From: Methylobacterium gregans
Lineage (GTDB): Bacteria; Pseudomonadota; Alphaproteobacteria; Rhizobiales; Beijerinckiaceae
Assembly (NCBI RefSeq): GCF_022179245.1
Contig: NZ_BPQM01000042.1
Location: 1 to 44,554 of the forward strand
DNA: 44,554 nt
Direction: 5' to 3'
Shown: positions 16,039 through 25,160 of the stretch, one piece after another
Layout of the letters: every line of letters starts with the position of its first letter
Position numbering within the stretch: position 1 is the first letter of the stretch
The notes under the pieces: model-generated
What the model saw: only the letters and a program-made list of their open reading frames with translations
What the model was told of the DNA's origin: nothing
The model's database searches: none
Program-made: the position numbers and the translations under genes

Positions 16039-16947
16039 TTGGTCGCGACGCGCGCCCTCAGCGCCGAAGCGCGCAACCCCGGCCGGCGCGAGAGCGAGAG
16101 CGCCGCGGCTCTGGCTTCGCGGATGCCGCGGCTGATCCTGGAGGCGCGGCGGGTGTCGAGCCTCCTCGCCCACGGCCTGCACGGGCGCCGCCGCGCCGGG
16201 CCCGGCGAGAGCTTCTGGCAGTTCCGGCCCTTCGTCACCGGCGAGGCGGCCGCCCGCATCGACTGGCGCCGCTCGGCTCGGGACGACCGGCTCTACGTGC
16301 GCGAGCGCGAGTGGGAGGCCGCCCACAACATCTGGCTCTGGATCGACCGCTCGGCCTCGATGGGCTTCGCCTCAGACCTCGCCACGGTGCCGAAGATCGA
16401 GCGCGCCCTGGTACTGGGACTGGCGCTGGCCGACGCCTTCGTGGAGGGCGGCGAGCGGGTGGGCCTGCTCGGTCTGACCCGCGCCACTGCCGCCCGCAAC
16501 ATCGTGGAGCGCCTGGCGCAGGCGCTGGTCGCCGACGAGGCCGGCCTGAATCAGGATCTGCCGCCCCGCGCCGAGCCCGGCCGCTTCGATGAGGCGATCC
16601 TCGTCAGCGACTTCCTCACTCCGCCCGAGCGCGTCGCCGCCGCCGTGCGGGAGATCGCCGGCCGCGGCAGCCGCGGCCACCTCGTCGTGGTCGTCGATCC
16701 CGTAGAGGAGACCTTCCCGTTCGCGGGCCAAGCGGTGCTGCACGATCTCGAATCCGGCCTCGCCCTCGATATCGGCGAGGCGGCCACCTGGGGCGCGGCC
16801 TATCGCGAGCGGATCGCCGCGCACCGGGCGGCGCTCTCCGAGATCGCCCGCGGCCAGGGCTGGACCTTCACGCTCCACCGCACCGACCGGCCGGCGAGCG
16901 AGGCGGCGCTCCGCCTGATGACGCTGGTCGCGGCCAGCGGGGCTTGA
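16039..16947 (+). CDS. DUF58 domain protein (vWA-like, MoxR partner)
   Basis: A 302-residue DUF58 protein. The conserved core G-R-R-R-A-G-P-G-E-S-F-W-Q-F-R-P-F, then R-I-D-W-R-R-S-A, is at 49-80. The metal-site-like D103-R-S-A-S motif (DxSxS of vWA MIDAS sites) follows. There are no membrane segments. It starts at a TTG two bases after the moxR stop, with GGAG in the end of moxR. An ATG at 16123 is possible but would remove the conserved-looking start. It is probably the soluble partner of the MoxR ATPase, and its target is unknown. Confidence 0.82.
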   Translation: MVATRALSAEARNPGRRESESAAALASRMPRLILEARRVSSLLAHGLHGRRRAGPGESFWQFRPFVTGEAAARIDWRRSARDDRLYVREREWEAAHNIWLWIDRSASMGFASDLATVPKIERALVLGLALADAFVEGGERVGLLGLTRATAARNIVERLAQALVADEAGLNQDLPPRAEPGRFDEAILVSDFLTPPERVAAAVREIAGRGSRGHLVVVVDPVEETFPFAGQAVLHDLESGLALDIGEAATWGAAYRERIAAHRAALSEIARGQGWTFTLHRTDRPASEAALRLMTLVAASGA

Positions 16948-16957
16948 GGAGGGCGTC

Positions 16958-19774
16958 GTGCTCGGTCTGACCTTCGCCGCGCCGCTGGCGCTGGCCGCGC
17001 TCGTCGGCCTGCCGGCCCTGTGGTTCCTGCTCCGGGTGACGCCGCCGCGCCCGCGCCGCATCGCCTTCCCGCCGCTGAAGCTGGTGGCCGATCTGATGGC
17101 CCGGCGGCAGACGCCCGCCCGCACGCCGCCCTGGCTGCTGATCCTGCGGCTCGCCGCCGCCGCCGCCCTGATCCTGGCGGTCTCGGGACCGGTCTGGAAC
17201 CCGCAGGGGATCGGTGCCGGGGGCGGACGCAGCGCGCTCCTCGTCCTCCTCGACAACGGCGCCAGTGCCGCCCACGACTGGCGCGCGCGCCTCGCGGTCG
17301 CGCAGGACACGATCGAGGGCGCGGCCCGCGACGGGCGGCCCGTGGCCGTGCTCGGCAGCGCCGAGGCCGCGGCCGCGATCGAGGCCCGCACGCCGGCCGC
17401 CGCGCTTGAGCGCCTGCGCGCGCTGGCGCCCCGGCCGCATTTCGCCGACCGCGCGACGCTGCTGCCCGTGCTCGGCGCCTTCCTGGAGAAGAACCCCGGC
17501 GCCGGCCTCGTCTGGATCAGCGACGGGGTCGCCGGCCCGGAGGCGGACGCCTTCACGGGCGCGCTCGCCAAGCTGGCCGAGGCCGGCGGCACCGTCGTCA
17601 CCCTGCTGCGGGCCGACGCGCCGCCTGCCCTGGCGCTGACCGCCGCCGAGAGCGGGTCCAAGCTGACGGCCAAAGTGCTGCGCGCCGCCCCGAACGGGCG
17701 CGAGGCCGGCACGGTCCGGGCCCTCGACCCGCGCGGCCTGCCGCTCGCCGAGCACGATTTCGCGTTTCCGAACGGCGCGCTGGCCGCCGAGGTACCGCTG
17801 GAGATCCCGGTGGAGCTGCGCAACAATATCAGCCGCCTGGAGGTGTCGGGCGAGCGCTCGGCCGGCGCCGTGGTGCTGATGGACGAGCGCGGCAAGCGCC
17901 GCCGGGTCGGCCTCGTCTTCGGCGGCACCAGCGACCAGGCCCAGCCGCTGCTCGCCCCGACCTACTACCTGTCCCGCGCCCTCCAGCCCTTCGCCGACGT
18001 GCAGGAGGCGCGCGGCGCCAAGGGCACGGCCGAGTCGATCAACCAGCTCCTCGACAACCAAGTCTCGGTTCTGGTGCTGGCCGATGTCGGCGCCATGGAC
18101 GAGCGCACCACGGCGCGGGTGGAAAAATTCGTCTCCGAGGGCGGCCTGCTGCTGCGCTTCGCCGGGCCGCGGCTCGCCGCCGGCAACGATCCGCTGGTGC
18201 CGGTGCGCCTGCGCCGGGGCGGGCGCAACCTCGGCGGCACGCTCTCCTGGGACAACCCCAAGACGCTCGCCCCCTTCGCGCCCGAGAGCCCCTTCGCGGG
18301 CCTCTCCGCGCCCGCCGATATCGGGGTTCGCCGCCAGATCCTGGCAGAGCCCGACGGGGACCTGCCGGCCCGCACCTGGGCCTCGCTGCAGGACGGCACG
18401 CCGATCGTCACCGCCGAGACGCGGGGGCAGGGGCGGGTGGTTTTGTTCCACGTCACGGCCGACACGACGTGGTCGAATCTGCCGCTCTCCGGCCTCTTCA
18501 TCGACATGCTGCGCCGCGTGGTGGCGCTCGCCGGCTCCGCGGCCCCGCCGACGGACGGCGGGCCGCGCCCGCCCGCCGCGATCCTGGCACCGCGCCTCGC
18601 GCTCGACGGCTTCGGGGCGCTCGGCTCGCCGCCGGCCTCCGCCAAGGCGGTCGCGGCCGATTACGGCGACCGCGCCACGCCGGAGCACCCGCCGGGCTTC
18701 TACGGGCCGGCGGACGGCGGCATCGCGGTCAACGCGCTCCGCCCCGGCGACGCGCTGGCACCGCTGGATCTCTCCAAGCTCACGGGGGCCCGCACCGGCA
18801 CGCTCGCCGGGGCCGAGACCCTTGATTTGCGGCCCGCGCTCTTCACCTTCGCGCTGATGCTCCTCGCGCTCGACACCCTGGCGGGCCTGTGGCTCGGCGG
18901 CTTTCTCGCCCGCGGCGGCCTCGGGCGCCTGCGCGGGCGCCCGGCGGCCCTCGTCGCCGTCGGCCTGCTGCTGGCGCCGCTGCTGGCCCCGGTCCCGGCC
19001 CGCGCCGAGGAGCCCGCCGCCAACCGGCCGAACGGCATCGAATCGGCCCTCCTCACCCGGCTCGCCTACGTGATCACCGGGGACGCGGCGGTGGACGAGG
19101 CGAGCCGAGCCGGCCTCACGGGCCTGACCCAGATGCTGGCGAGCCGCACCGCCCTGGAGCCCGGCGAGCCCGCGGGCATCGACCCGGCCAAGGACGAGCT
19201 CGCCTTCTACCCGCTGATCTACTGGCCGATCGCCGCCAACCGCCCGCAGCCGGGCGAGCAGGCGATCCGGCGCATCGATGCCTTCATGCGCAACGGCGGC
19301 ACGGTGCTGTTCGACACCCGCGACGGCCTGACCTCTCGCCCCGGCGCCGCGCCGACACCGGAGGGCGCCTACTTGCGCAAGATGCTGGCGACGTTGGAGG
19401 TGCCGGAGCTGGAGCCGGTGCCGGCCGATCACGTGCTGACCAAGGCCTTCTACCTCGTCGACACCTTCCCGGGCCGCTACGCCAGCGGCCAGACCTGGGT
19501 CGAGGCGCTCCCCCCGGCCGGCGAGGGCACCGAGCGCCGCCCGGCACGGGCGGGCGACGGGGTGAGCCCGATCATCATCACGGGCAACGATCTGGCCGCC
19601 GCCTGGGCGGTGGGCCGGCGTGGCGAGCCGCTCTACCCGGTGGTCGGCGGCGACCAGCGCCAGCGCGAGATGGCCTTCCGCGGGGGCGTGAACATCGTGA
19701 TGTACACGCTCACCGGCAACTACAAGGCGGATCAGGTCCACGTGCCGGCGCTGTTGGAGCGGTTGGGGCAGTGA
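16958..19774 (+). CDS. Large membrane protein: BatA-like N terminus, degenerate vWA, DUF4159 C terminus
   Basis: A 938-residue protein. Residues 1-80 match the BatA N-terminal region with two membrane helices (6-26, 60-78). A vWA-like segment follows, but its metal site reads D99-N-G-A-S instead of DxSxS. The middle resembles a class I amidotransferase fold (V-L-V-L-A-D-V-G-A-M, then G-G-L-L-L-R-F-A-G-P). Helices recur near 625-645 and 660-685. The C-terminal 210 residues are DUF4159 (F-Y-P-L-I-Y-W-P, N-G-G-T-V-L-F-D-T-R, G-G-V-N-I-V-M-Y-T-L-T-G-N-Y-K-A-D-Q-V-H). The GTG start has GAGGAGG upstream. The family occurs in MoxR clusters and its function is unknown. Confidence 0.85.
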   Translation: MLGLTFAAPLALAALVGLPALWFLLRVTPPRPRRIAFPPLKLVADLMARRQTPARTPPWLLILRLAAAAALILAVSGPVWNPQGIGAGGGRSALLVLLDNGASAAHDWRARLAVAQDTIEGAARDGRPVAVLGSAEAAAAIEARTPAAALERLRALAPRPHFADRATLLPVLGAFLEKNPGAGLVWISDGVAGPEADAFTGALAKLAEAGGTVVTLLRADAPPALALTAAESGSKLTAKVLRAAPNGREAGTVRALDPRGLPLAEHDFAFPNGALAAEVPLEIPVELRNNISRLEVSGERSAGAVVLMDERGKRRRVGLVFGGTSDQAQPLLAPTYYLSRALQPFADVQEARGAKGTAESINQLLDNQVSVLVLADVGAMDERTTARVEKFVSEGGLLLRFAGPRLAAGNDPLVPVRLRRGGRNLGGTLSWDNPKTLAPFAPESPFAGLSAPADIGVRRQILAEPDGDLPARTWASLQDGTPIVTAETRGQGRVVLFHVTADTTWSNLPLSGLFIDMLRRVVALAGSAAPPTDGGPRPPAAILAPRLALDGFGALGSPPASAKAVAADYGDRATPEHPPGFYGPADGGIAVNALRPGDALAPLDLSKLTGARTGTLAGAETLDLRPALFTFALMLLALDTLAGLWLGGFLARGGLGRLRGRPAALVAVGLLLAPLLAPVPARAEEPAANRPNGIESALLTRLAYVITGDAAVDEASRAGLTGLTQMLASRTALEPGEPAGIDPAKDELAFYPLIYWPIAANRPQPGEQAIRRIDAFMRNGGTVLFDTRDGLTSRPGAAPTPEGAYLRKMLATLEVPELEPVPADHVLTKAFYLVDTFPGRYASGQTWVEALPPAGEGTERRPARAGDGVSPIIITGNDLAAAWAVGRRGEPLYPVVGGDQRQREMAFRGGVNIVMYTLTGNYKADQVHVPALLERLGQ

Positions 19775-19804
19775 TGGTTCTCGTTGGCCCCCACGCCGCC
19801 GCTC

Positions 19805-19978
19805 TCCCTCCCCCCTCTGCGGGGGAGGGTACCCTGCGAAGCAGGGGGGGAGAGGGGAGCGCCGTTGCAGATGAGGGCGTTACCCTTCACGTCTGCTCCG
19901 CCACTTCCGCTCACGTGGGTCCCCTCTCCCGACCCGGCCCGACGGCCGGCCCACCCTCCCCCGCAGAGGGGGGAGGGA
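19805..19978. repeat. Large nested palindrome inside the MoxR cluster
   Basis: Perfect 26-bp inverted arms (19805-19830 and 19953-19978) enclose further dyads: CCCTGC-GAA-GCAGGG (19832-19846) and an 11-bp pair GGGAGAGGGGA (19848-19858) / TCCCCTCTCCC (19920-19930). The whole gap of 217 bases between the two reading frames is mostly this element. It is related to the small palindrome at 14915-14945. It is likely a mobile-type intergenic repeat or a processing/attenuation structure. Confidence 0.75.
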
Positions 19979-19991
19979 AGGTGCGCGTCTC

Positions 19992-22079
19992 ATGCTGAGC
20001 CTCAGCTTCACCCCGCTCCTCCCCTGGCCGGTGCTCGCGGGCCTCGGCATCGTCGTCGCGCTCCTGGGCCTGCTCGCGGTCGCCAGCCGCGGGCGGGTCG
20101 GGCTGCTGCGCGTGCTGGTGCTCGCCCTGGTGCTCGCCGCGCTGGCCAACCCCGCCCTCGTCCGCGAGGACCGCGAGCCCGTGAAGGACGTCGCCGCGGT
20201 GATCGTCGACCGATCCGGCTCGCAGAGCCTCGGCGACCGGCCGCAGATGACCGATCAGGTCCGGGCCGAGCTGCAGCGGCGCTTCGGCGCGCTCACCAAC
20301 ATCGAGCCCCGCTTCATCGACGTGCCGGACGCGCGCGACGGCGACGACGGCACCAAACTGTTCGCGGCGCTGGGCCAGGCGCTGGCCGACGTGCCGCCGG
20401 AGCGGCTGGCGGGCATCGTCATGCTCACCGATGGCGTGGTGCACGACATCCCCGCCTCGATGGCCGCGCTCGGCCTGAAGGCGCCGCTCCACGTCCTCGT
20501 CACCGGCCACGCCGACGAGCGCGACCGGCAGATCAAGCTGCTGGAAGCTCCGCGCTTCGGCATCGTCGGCAAGGACCTGACGATCCGCGCCGAGGTGATG
20601 GAGCGCGGCGGCACCGGCTCGGCGGTCGTCACCGTGCGCCGCGACGGCGAGGAGATCGACCGCCGCTCGGTCGCGACCGACCGGCCCTTCGCGCTGACCA
20701 CCCGGATCGAGCACGGCGGCCCGAACGTGGTCGAGATCGAGGTCGAGCCGCTGCCGGGCGAGCTGACCACCGTCAACAACCGGGCGGTGCTGCCGATCGA
20801 AGGCATCCGCGAGAAGCTGCGGGTGCTCCTCGTCTCCGGCGAGCCGCACCAGGGCGAGCGCACCTGGCGCAACCTGCTGAAATCCGACGCCAACGTCGAT
20901 CTCGTCCACTTCACCATCCTGCGCCCGCCGGAGAAGCAGGACGGCACGCCGATCTCGGAACTGTCGCTGATCGCCTTCCCGACGCGCGAGCTGTTCGTCC
21001 AGAAGATCAAGGACTTCGACCTGATCATCTTCGACCGCTACGCCAACCAGAGCGTGCTGCCGCAGGCCTATTTCGACAACATCGTCCGCTACGTGCGCGA
21101 GGGCGGGGCGCTGCTGATCGCGGCCGGGCCCGAATTCGCCGGGCCGGCGAGCCTCGCGCGGACGCGGCTCGCCGGCATCCTGCCGGGCGACCCGAACGGG
21201 CGCGTGGTCGAGCGGCCCTACAAGGCGACGCCGACGCAGGTGGGCCAGCGCCACCCCGTCACCCGCCTGCTGCCGGGTGCGCAGGCGGACGGCCCGCCCG
21301 CCTGGGGCGACTGGCTGCGCATCGTCGCATCCCAGACCCGGGCCGGGGTGCAGCCGATCCTGTCGGGTGCCGACAACCTGCCGCTGCTGGCGCTCAACCG
21401 CGAGGACAAGGGCCGGGTGGCGCTGCTCCTCTCCGACCATGCTTGGCTCTGGGCCCGCGGCTACCAGGAGGGCGGCCCCTATCTCGACCTGCTGCGCCGC
21501 CTCGCCCACTGGCTGATGAAGGAGCCGGCGCTGGAGGAGGAAGCGCTGCGCGCCCAGATGACCGGCCACGGCCGCGAGGTCCGCGTTGAGCGCCAGACCA
21601 TGGCGGACGCGGCCGAGCCGGTCACCGTCACGGGGCCGACCGGCCGCGAGCGGACGCTCACGCTGAGCCCGGCCGAGGCGGGCCTGTTCAGCGCCACCTT
21701 CGAGGCGCAGGAACTCGGGCTCCACACCCTGCGCTCGGGCAACCTCGTGGCCTTCGTCAGCGTCGGCCCCGCCAACCCGCGCGAACTCACCGACGTGTTC
21801 AGCGACACCGAGCGCCTGCGCCCCGTCGCGGAGGGCGCGTCCGGCTCGATCCGCCGGGTGGCGGAAGCGGGCGGGATCAGCGTGCCGCGGCTCCAGAGCG
21901 TGCGCGGCGGGCGCCTCGCGGGCGCCGACTGGATCGGCTTCCGCCCGAGCGACAGCGCCATCATCCGCGGCGTCGAGGTCTACCCGCTGGCGCTGGGCCT
22001 CTGGGCACTCGTCGGCCTCGCCGCCGCGGTGCTGGCGATGTGGCTGGTCGAGGGGCGGCGGGGCCGGGCCTCGCCCTGA
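19992..22079 (+). CDS. Membrane-anchored vWA / amidotransferase-fold protein of the MoxR cluster
   Basis: A 695-residue protein with two N-terminal helices (about 14-31, 39-55) and one C-terminal helix (about 667-687), so the bulk is probably periplasmic. After the second helix a vWA-like domain starts with an intact D73-R-S-G-S77 motif, and M-L-T-D-G supplies the later metal-site Asp. Residues about 270-530 resemble a class I glutamine-amidotransferase-like fold (L-R-V-L-L-V-S-G-E-P, I-I-F-D-R-Y, G-G-A-L-L-I-A-A-G-P-E) without an obvious catalytic Cys. It is the last gene of the presumed moxR operon. Its function is unknown. Confidence 0.8.
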   Translation: MLSLSFTPLLPWPVLAGLGIVVALLGLLAVASRGRVGLLRVLVLALVLAALANPALVREDREPVKDVAAVIVDRSGSQSLGDRPQMTDQVRAELQRRFGALTNIEPRFIDVPDARDGDDGTKLFAALGQALADVPPERLAGIVMLTDGVVHDIPASMAALGLKAPLHVLVTGHADERDRQIKLLEAPRFGIVGKDLTIRAEVMERGGTGSAVVTVRRDGEEIDRRSVATDRPFALTTRIEHGGPNVVEIEVEPLPGELTTVNNRAVLPIEGIREKLRVLLVSGEPHQGERTWRNLLKSDANVDLVHFTILRPPEKQDGTPISELSLIAFPTRELFVQKIKDFDLIIFDRYANQSVLPQAYFDNIVRYVREGGALLIAAGPEFAGPASLARTRLAGILPGDPNGRVVERPYKATPTQVGQRHPVTRLLPGAQADGPPAWGDWLRIVASQTRAGVQPILSGADNLPLLALNREDKGRVALLLSDHAWLWARGYQEGGPYLDLLRRLAHWLMKEPALEEEALRAQMTGHGREVRVERQTMADAAEPVTVTGPTGRERTLTLSPAEAGLFSATFEAQELGLHTLRSGNLVAFVSVGPANPRELTDVFSDTERLRPVAEGASGSIRRVAEAGGISVPRLQSVRGGRLAGADWIGFRPSDSAIIRGVEVYPLALGLWALVGLAAAVLAMWLVEGRRGRASP

Positions 22080-22088
22080 CCCTTCGCC

Positions 22089-22110
22089 GCCGGCCTCGCG
22101 GCAGGCCGGC
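22089..22110. terminator. Bidirectional terminator between convergent genes
   Basis: Perfect 8-bp stem GCCGGCCT (22089-22096) / AGGCCGGC (22103-22110) with a 6-base loop. It lies 9 bases after the stop of the plus-strand gene and directly against the stop of tctC. Confidence 0.6.
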
Positions 22111-23085
22111 CTATTTCACGGTCACCCCGGCCTTGCGGATGATCGGAACCCACTTGTCGATCTCGGTGCGGACGAGGTTTCCAAGCGCCTCCGGGGTCTG
22201 CTCCGCCTCCTCGGGCAACTCGGCGCCCAGTTCGAGGAACCGCTTGCGGGTCGTCGGGTCCTTGAGCGCGGCGCGTGCCGCGGCGTTCAGCGTGTCGATC
22301 ATCGCCTTGGGCGTGTTCTTGGGTGCGAACAGCGCGTTCCATCCCGTCGCCTGGAACTCCGGCAGGCCCTGCTCCCCCGAGGTCGGCACGTCGGGGATGA
22401 CGGGAAGACGCTTCTTCACGGCGACGACCAAGGCCTTGGCCTCCTTGGCCTGCACGGTCGGTACGATGGCGACCGTCTGGTCGCAGACGTAGTCGATCTG
22501 GCCTCCGAGCAGCGCGTTGAGGGCCGGCCCCGAGCCGCGGAACGGGACGTGCTGCGGGCTCGCCCCGATCAGCGTGTCCAGGAACAGGCAGGTCAGGTGC
22601 GAGGTCGAGCCGTGCCCGCCGGAGCCGTAGTTCAGCTTCGCCGCATTCGCCTTCACGTAGGCGACGAACTCGCGGAAGTCCTGCACCGGCAGGTCCTTCT
22701 TGGCGACGACGAGCATCGGCGTCGAGGCGGAGTTCATGATCGGCGCGAAGTCGGTGCGCGGGTCGTAGGACAGCCGCGGATAGAGGCCGACGCTGGCGGC
22801 TTGCGTGCCGAGGTTGCCCATCAGCAGGGTATACCCGTCGGGATCCGCCTTCGCGACACGGGCGGCGCCCGTGGTGCCGCCGGCTCCCGTCACGTTCTCG
22901 ACCACGAGCGACTGCCCGAGCGTCCGGCTCATATGGTCGGCCATCATGCGCGCGATGATGTCCGTCGTTCCACCCGCCGAGAACGGGACGACGAGCGTGA
23001 TCGTCCGCGTGGGATAGCCCGTCTGCGCTGCCGCGGGCAGCAGGGTGCCGAGGGCGGCAACCAGCGCCAACATCGTCCGTCTCAT
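22111..23085 (-). CDS. TctC/Bug-family periplasmic substrate-binding protein
   Basis: A 324-residue binding protein of the tripartite tricarboxylate transporter family. A signal peptide spans residues 1-20 (A-L-G-T-L-L-P-A-A-A-Q). The Bug signatures follow: Y-P-T-R-T-I-T-L-V-V-P-F-S-A-G-G-T-T-D, N-V-T-G-A-G-G-T-T-G and Y-G-S-G-G-H-G-S-T-S-H-L. It captures a carboxylate-type ligand in the periplasm, and the specific ligand cannot be read. No tctA or tctB membrane gene is nearby, so it is an orphan, which is common for this family. The ATG at 23085 has an excellent GAGGAGGAAG site. Confidence 0.92.
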   Translation of the reverse strand: MRRTMLALVAALGTLLPAAAQTGYPTRTITLVVPFSAGGTTDIIARMMADHMSRTLGQSLVVENVTGAGGTTGAARVAKADPDGYTLLMGNLGTQAASVGLYPRLSYDPRTDFAPIMNSASTPMLVVAKKDLPVQDFREFVAYVKANAAKLNYGSGGHGSTSHLTCLFLDTLIGASPQHVPFRGSGPALNALLGGQIDYVCDQTVAIVPTVQAKEAKALVVAVKKRLPVIPDVPTSGEQGLPEFQATGWNALFAPKNTPKAMIDTLNAAARAALKDPTTRKRFLELGAELPEEAEQTPEALGNLVRTEIDKWVPIIRKAGVTVK

Positions 23086-23652
23086 CGTATCGCTTCCTCC
23101 TCGTCGTGCACCGTGAGCGATGCATCCCTTCTTCCATGGAAGGTTACGCACAAGGGACTGGAACGGCCTGACGATGTCAAGCTTGCAGGCGGCGATACTG
23201 AATTCGGGAGACGATTTTTGTCGCTCCGTGCGAAGCGAAGAGGGCGGACATTCGAGATTACCCGGCGCCGAGAGGGGAGAGACCTTTGATAGGCGTGTAG
23301 ACCTGATGTCGGGCCGCACGATCAACCGCCGGCGACGGATTTCCATCGCCGGGCTGCTCCGTCTCCAGGGTATTCTTCAAGGTGTTCCCAGGGTCCGCAG
23401 CGCGCCCGGCCGCGTGGGCGCACGCATCCACACCCGACGGGGAACACGAGGCGGGATCAGGCGCGGGATGCCCGGGTGCCGCGCCGTGCCGTTGCACGCC
23501 GGAGGGCGGATCGGTCCCCAGCCAGCGGATGGCGGCGGGCACGGGCATCGCCAGCACGTCCGGAGATGCGGGCCTCGGCACGGCAGGGGCTCCGAGCCCG
23601 TGGGCGATGCTTCCGGTGGAAGGGGGATGCCGCTCAAGGCATCCCCGGCCCC
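23086..23652. other. Intergenic region upstream of tctC
   Basis: 567 bases without a supported gene. A minus-strand TTGACA (23180-23175) lies 90 bases before the tctC ATG. The hexamer 17 bases further on is TCCCTT, a poor -10, so the promoter is tentative. Longer open frames through the region show no recognisable product and are antisense-like. The right end holds the terminator of the serine hydrolase gene. Confidence 0.4.
23623..23646 (-). terminator. Terminator of the serine hydrolase gene
   Basis: Perfect 9-bp stem GGGGATGCC (23623-23631) / GGCATCCCC (23638-23646) with loop GCTCAA, 6 bases after the stop at 23653. There is no U-tract. Confidence 0.6.
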
Positions 23653-24945
23653 TCACTTCGTCATGGCGCCGTACACCATCTGCCGCAGGATCGCGTAGTA
23701 GTGGCCGCGCAGGCTCGGCGCCTGGAACAGCGCCACCACCACGAGGCGCTCGGCCGGGTCGATCATGTAGCGCGGGCCGGTGATGCCGCCCCAGTAGACG
23801 TCGCCGACCGCACCCGGCGTGGCGTGCGGCCCGGAGCCGAGGCGGACCGGGTTCACGAGGCTCCAGCCGTAGCCCGGGTCGACGTTGTTGCGCGGCCCTT
23901 TGATCCCGTTGAGGTGGTCGCTGTGCAGCATCAGGCGCACGGTCTGGGGTGCGAGGAGCCGCACCCCGTCGATCGCGCCGCCGTTGGCGAGCATCTGCAG
24001 GAGCCGCCCGACATCGCCCGCCGTCGAGGCGAGGCCTGCACCGCCCGAGAAGCGCTTCGGCGCCTTGCGCAGGTCGAGCCAGGTGTAGACCCACGCGAGC
24101 GGATCGGTCTCGCGGATCTGCTGGGAGGGCTCGGCGAGGCGCGCGGCGCGCGTGTCGTCCACCTGCCAGACGGTGTCCTGCAGCCCGAGTGGCTCCAGCA
24201 CCTGCTCGGCCAGGATCCGGTCGAGCGGCTTGCCCTCGATCCGCTCCAGCAGGTGGCCGAGCACGTCGGTGGCGATGGAGTACTCGAAGGTCGAGCCCGG
24301 CTGGTAGAGCAGGGGCTGCTGCGCGAGCTTGCCCAGCATCTCCTCGCCGGTGAGGTCGTAGAGCCCTTCGAGGTTCTGCGCGCGCTGGTTGCGGCGCACG
24401 GCATTGGCCGGGCCGATCCACCAGTAGGTGAAGCCCGCGGTGTGGCGCATCAGATCATGGATCGTCGGCGCGCGCTGGGGCGCCACCGGCGGCGGAACCT
24501 CACCTTCGGTGGCGCTCTCGGCGCCCGCATAGACCGTCAGCGCCTTGAGTTCCGGCAGGTAGGTCGCGACCGGATCCGAGAGCTTGAAGCGGCCCTGCTC
24601 GTAGAGGCGCATGGCGGCGGTCGTCACGAAGAGCTTCGTGGTCGAGGCGATGCGGTGGATGCTGTCGAGGCGCATCGGCGCGCCGGGCGTCTGCTCGCCG
24701 AAGGCACGGGTCAGCACGGGGCGGCCGTCCCGCATCACGAGCAGCACCATGCCGGGGATCTTCCCCGCCGCCACGTCCCGCTGCACGAACGCGGCGATCG
24801 CCTCGAGCCGCGCGGCGTCGAAGCCGGCCTGCGCGGCCTCGACGGCCGCCGGTGGCTGGAACGCGGCGGCCGGCCCGGCCAAACCGGTCGCGAGGCCGAG
24901 GCCGACGAGGCCGGCCGCGAGCCCGCGCATCACTGTCTCACGCAT
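23653..24945 (-). CDS. Serine hydrolase, class C beta-lactamase / esterase EstB-like fold
   Basis: A 430-residue exported protein. A signal peptide ends near residue 28 (G-P-A-A-A). The nucleophile motif S101-T-T-K104 (SxxK) sits in R-I-A-S-T-T-K-L-F. The Tyr of the second motif is likely in F-E-Y-S-I-A-T-D, and R-H-T-A-G-F is the usual signature before it. The C terminus has D-V-Y-W-G-G-I-T-G. Proteins of this type are more often esterases or peptidases than true lactamases, so resistance should not be assumed. The ATG at 24945 follows AGGGAGCGGAAC. The gene is separated by 215 bases from the upstream hydrolase gene. Confidence 0.87.
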   Translation of the reverse strand: MRETVMRGLAAGLVGLGLATGLAGPAAAFQPPAAVEAAQAGFDAARLEAIAAFVQRDVAAGKIPGMVLLVMRDGRPVLTRAFGEQTPGAPMRLDSIHRIASTTKLFVTTAAMRLYEQGRFKLSDPVATYLPELKALTVYAGAESATEGEVPPPVAPQRAPTIHDLMRHTAGFTYWWIGPANAVRRNQRAQNLEGLYDLTGEEMLGKLAQQPLLYQPGSTFEYSIATDVLGHLLERIEGKPLDRILAEQVLEPLGLQDTVWQVDDTRAARLAEPSQQIRETDPLAWVYTWLDLRKAPKRFSGGAGLASTAGDVGRLLQMLANGGAIDGVRLLAPQTVRLMLHSDHLNGIKGPRNNVDPGYGWSLVNPVRLGSGPHATPGAVGDVYWGGITGPRYMIDPAERLVVVALFQAPSLRGHYYAILRQMVYGAMTK

Positions 24946-25160
24946 GTTCCGCTCCCTGACGGGCACCGTCTTCGCGCGATGCCTCAAACGGGGCCGGCAG
25001 CAGGACCGGAGTTCGGCGGGCAGCCCCACGGATCAGGTTGCCCGCACCGTGGCGCGCTGCCAAGCGGTGGCGCAACGGCACCCAGACCATTCATCAGGAA
25101 TTCGTTTCATCGGCTCGACGCGTCTTCACCACCGCCACTCCGGGGCGCCGAAGCAGAACC

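Noticed and set aside
16868..19741. 957-codon open frame on the minus strand
   Set aside because: It is antisense to the DUF4159 gene. The product is Arg/Gly/Ala-rich with no domain, typical of high-GC shadow frames.
23120..23698. 192-codon plus-strand frame in the tctC upstream gap
   Set aside because: Arg/Gly-rich, overlaps the 3' end and terminator of the serine hydrolase gene, and shows no family pattern.
23653..24945. Beta-lactamase resistance gene
   Set aside because: The SxxK fold is present, but overall features fit the broad EstB-like/serine hydrolase group, and nothing supports antibiotic hydrolysis.
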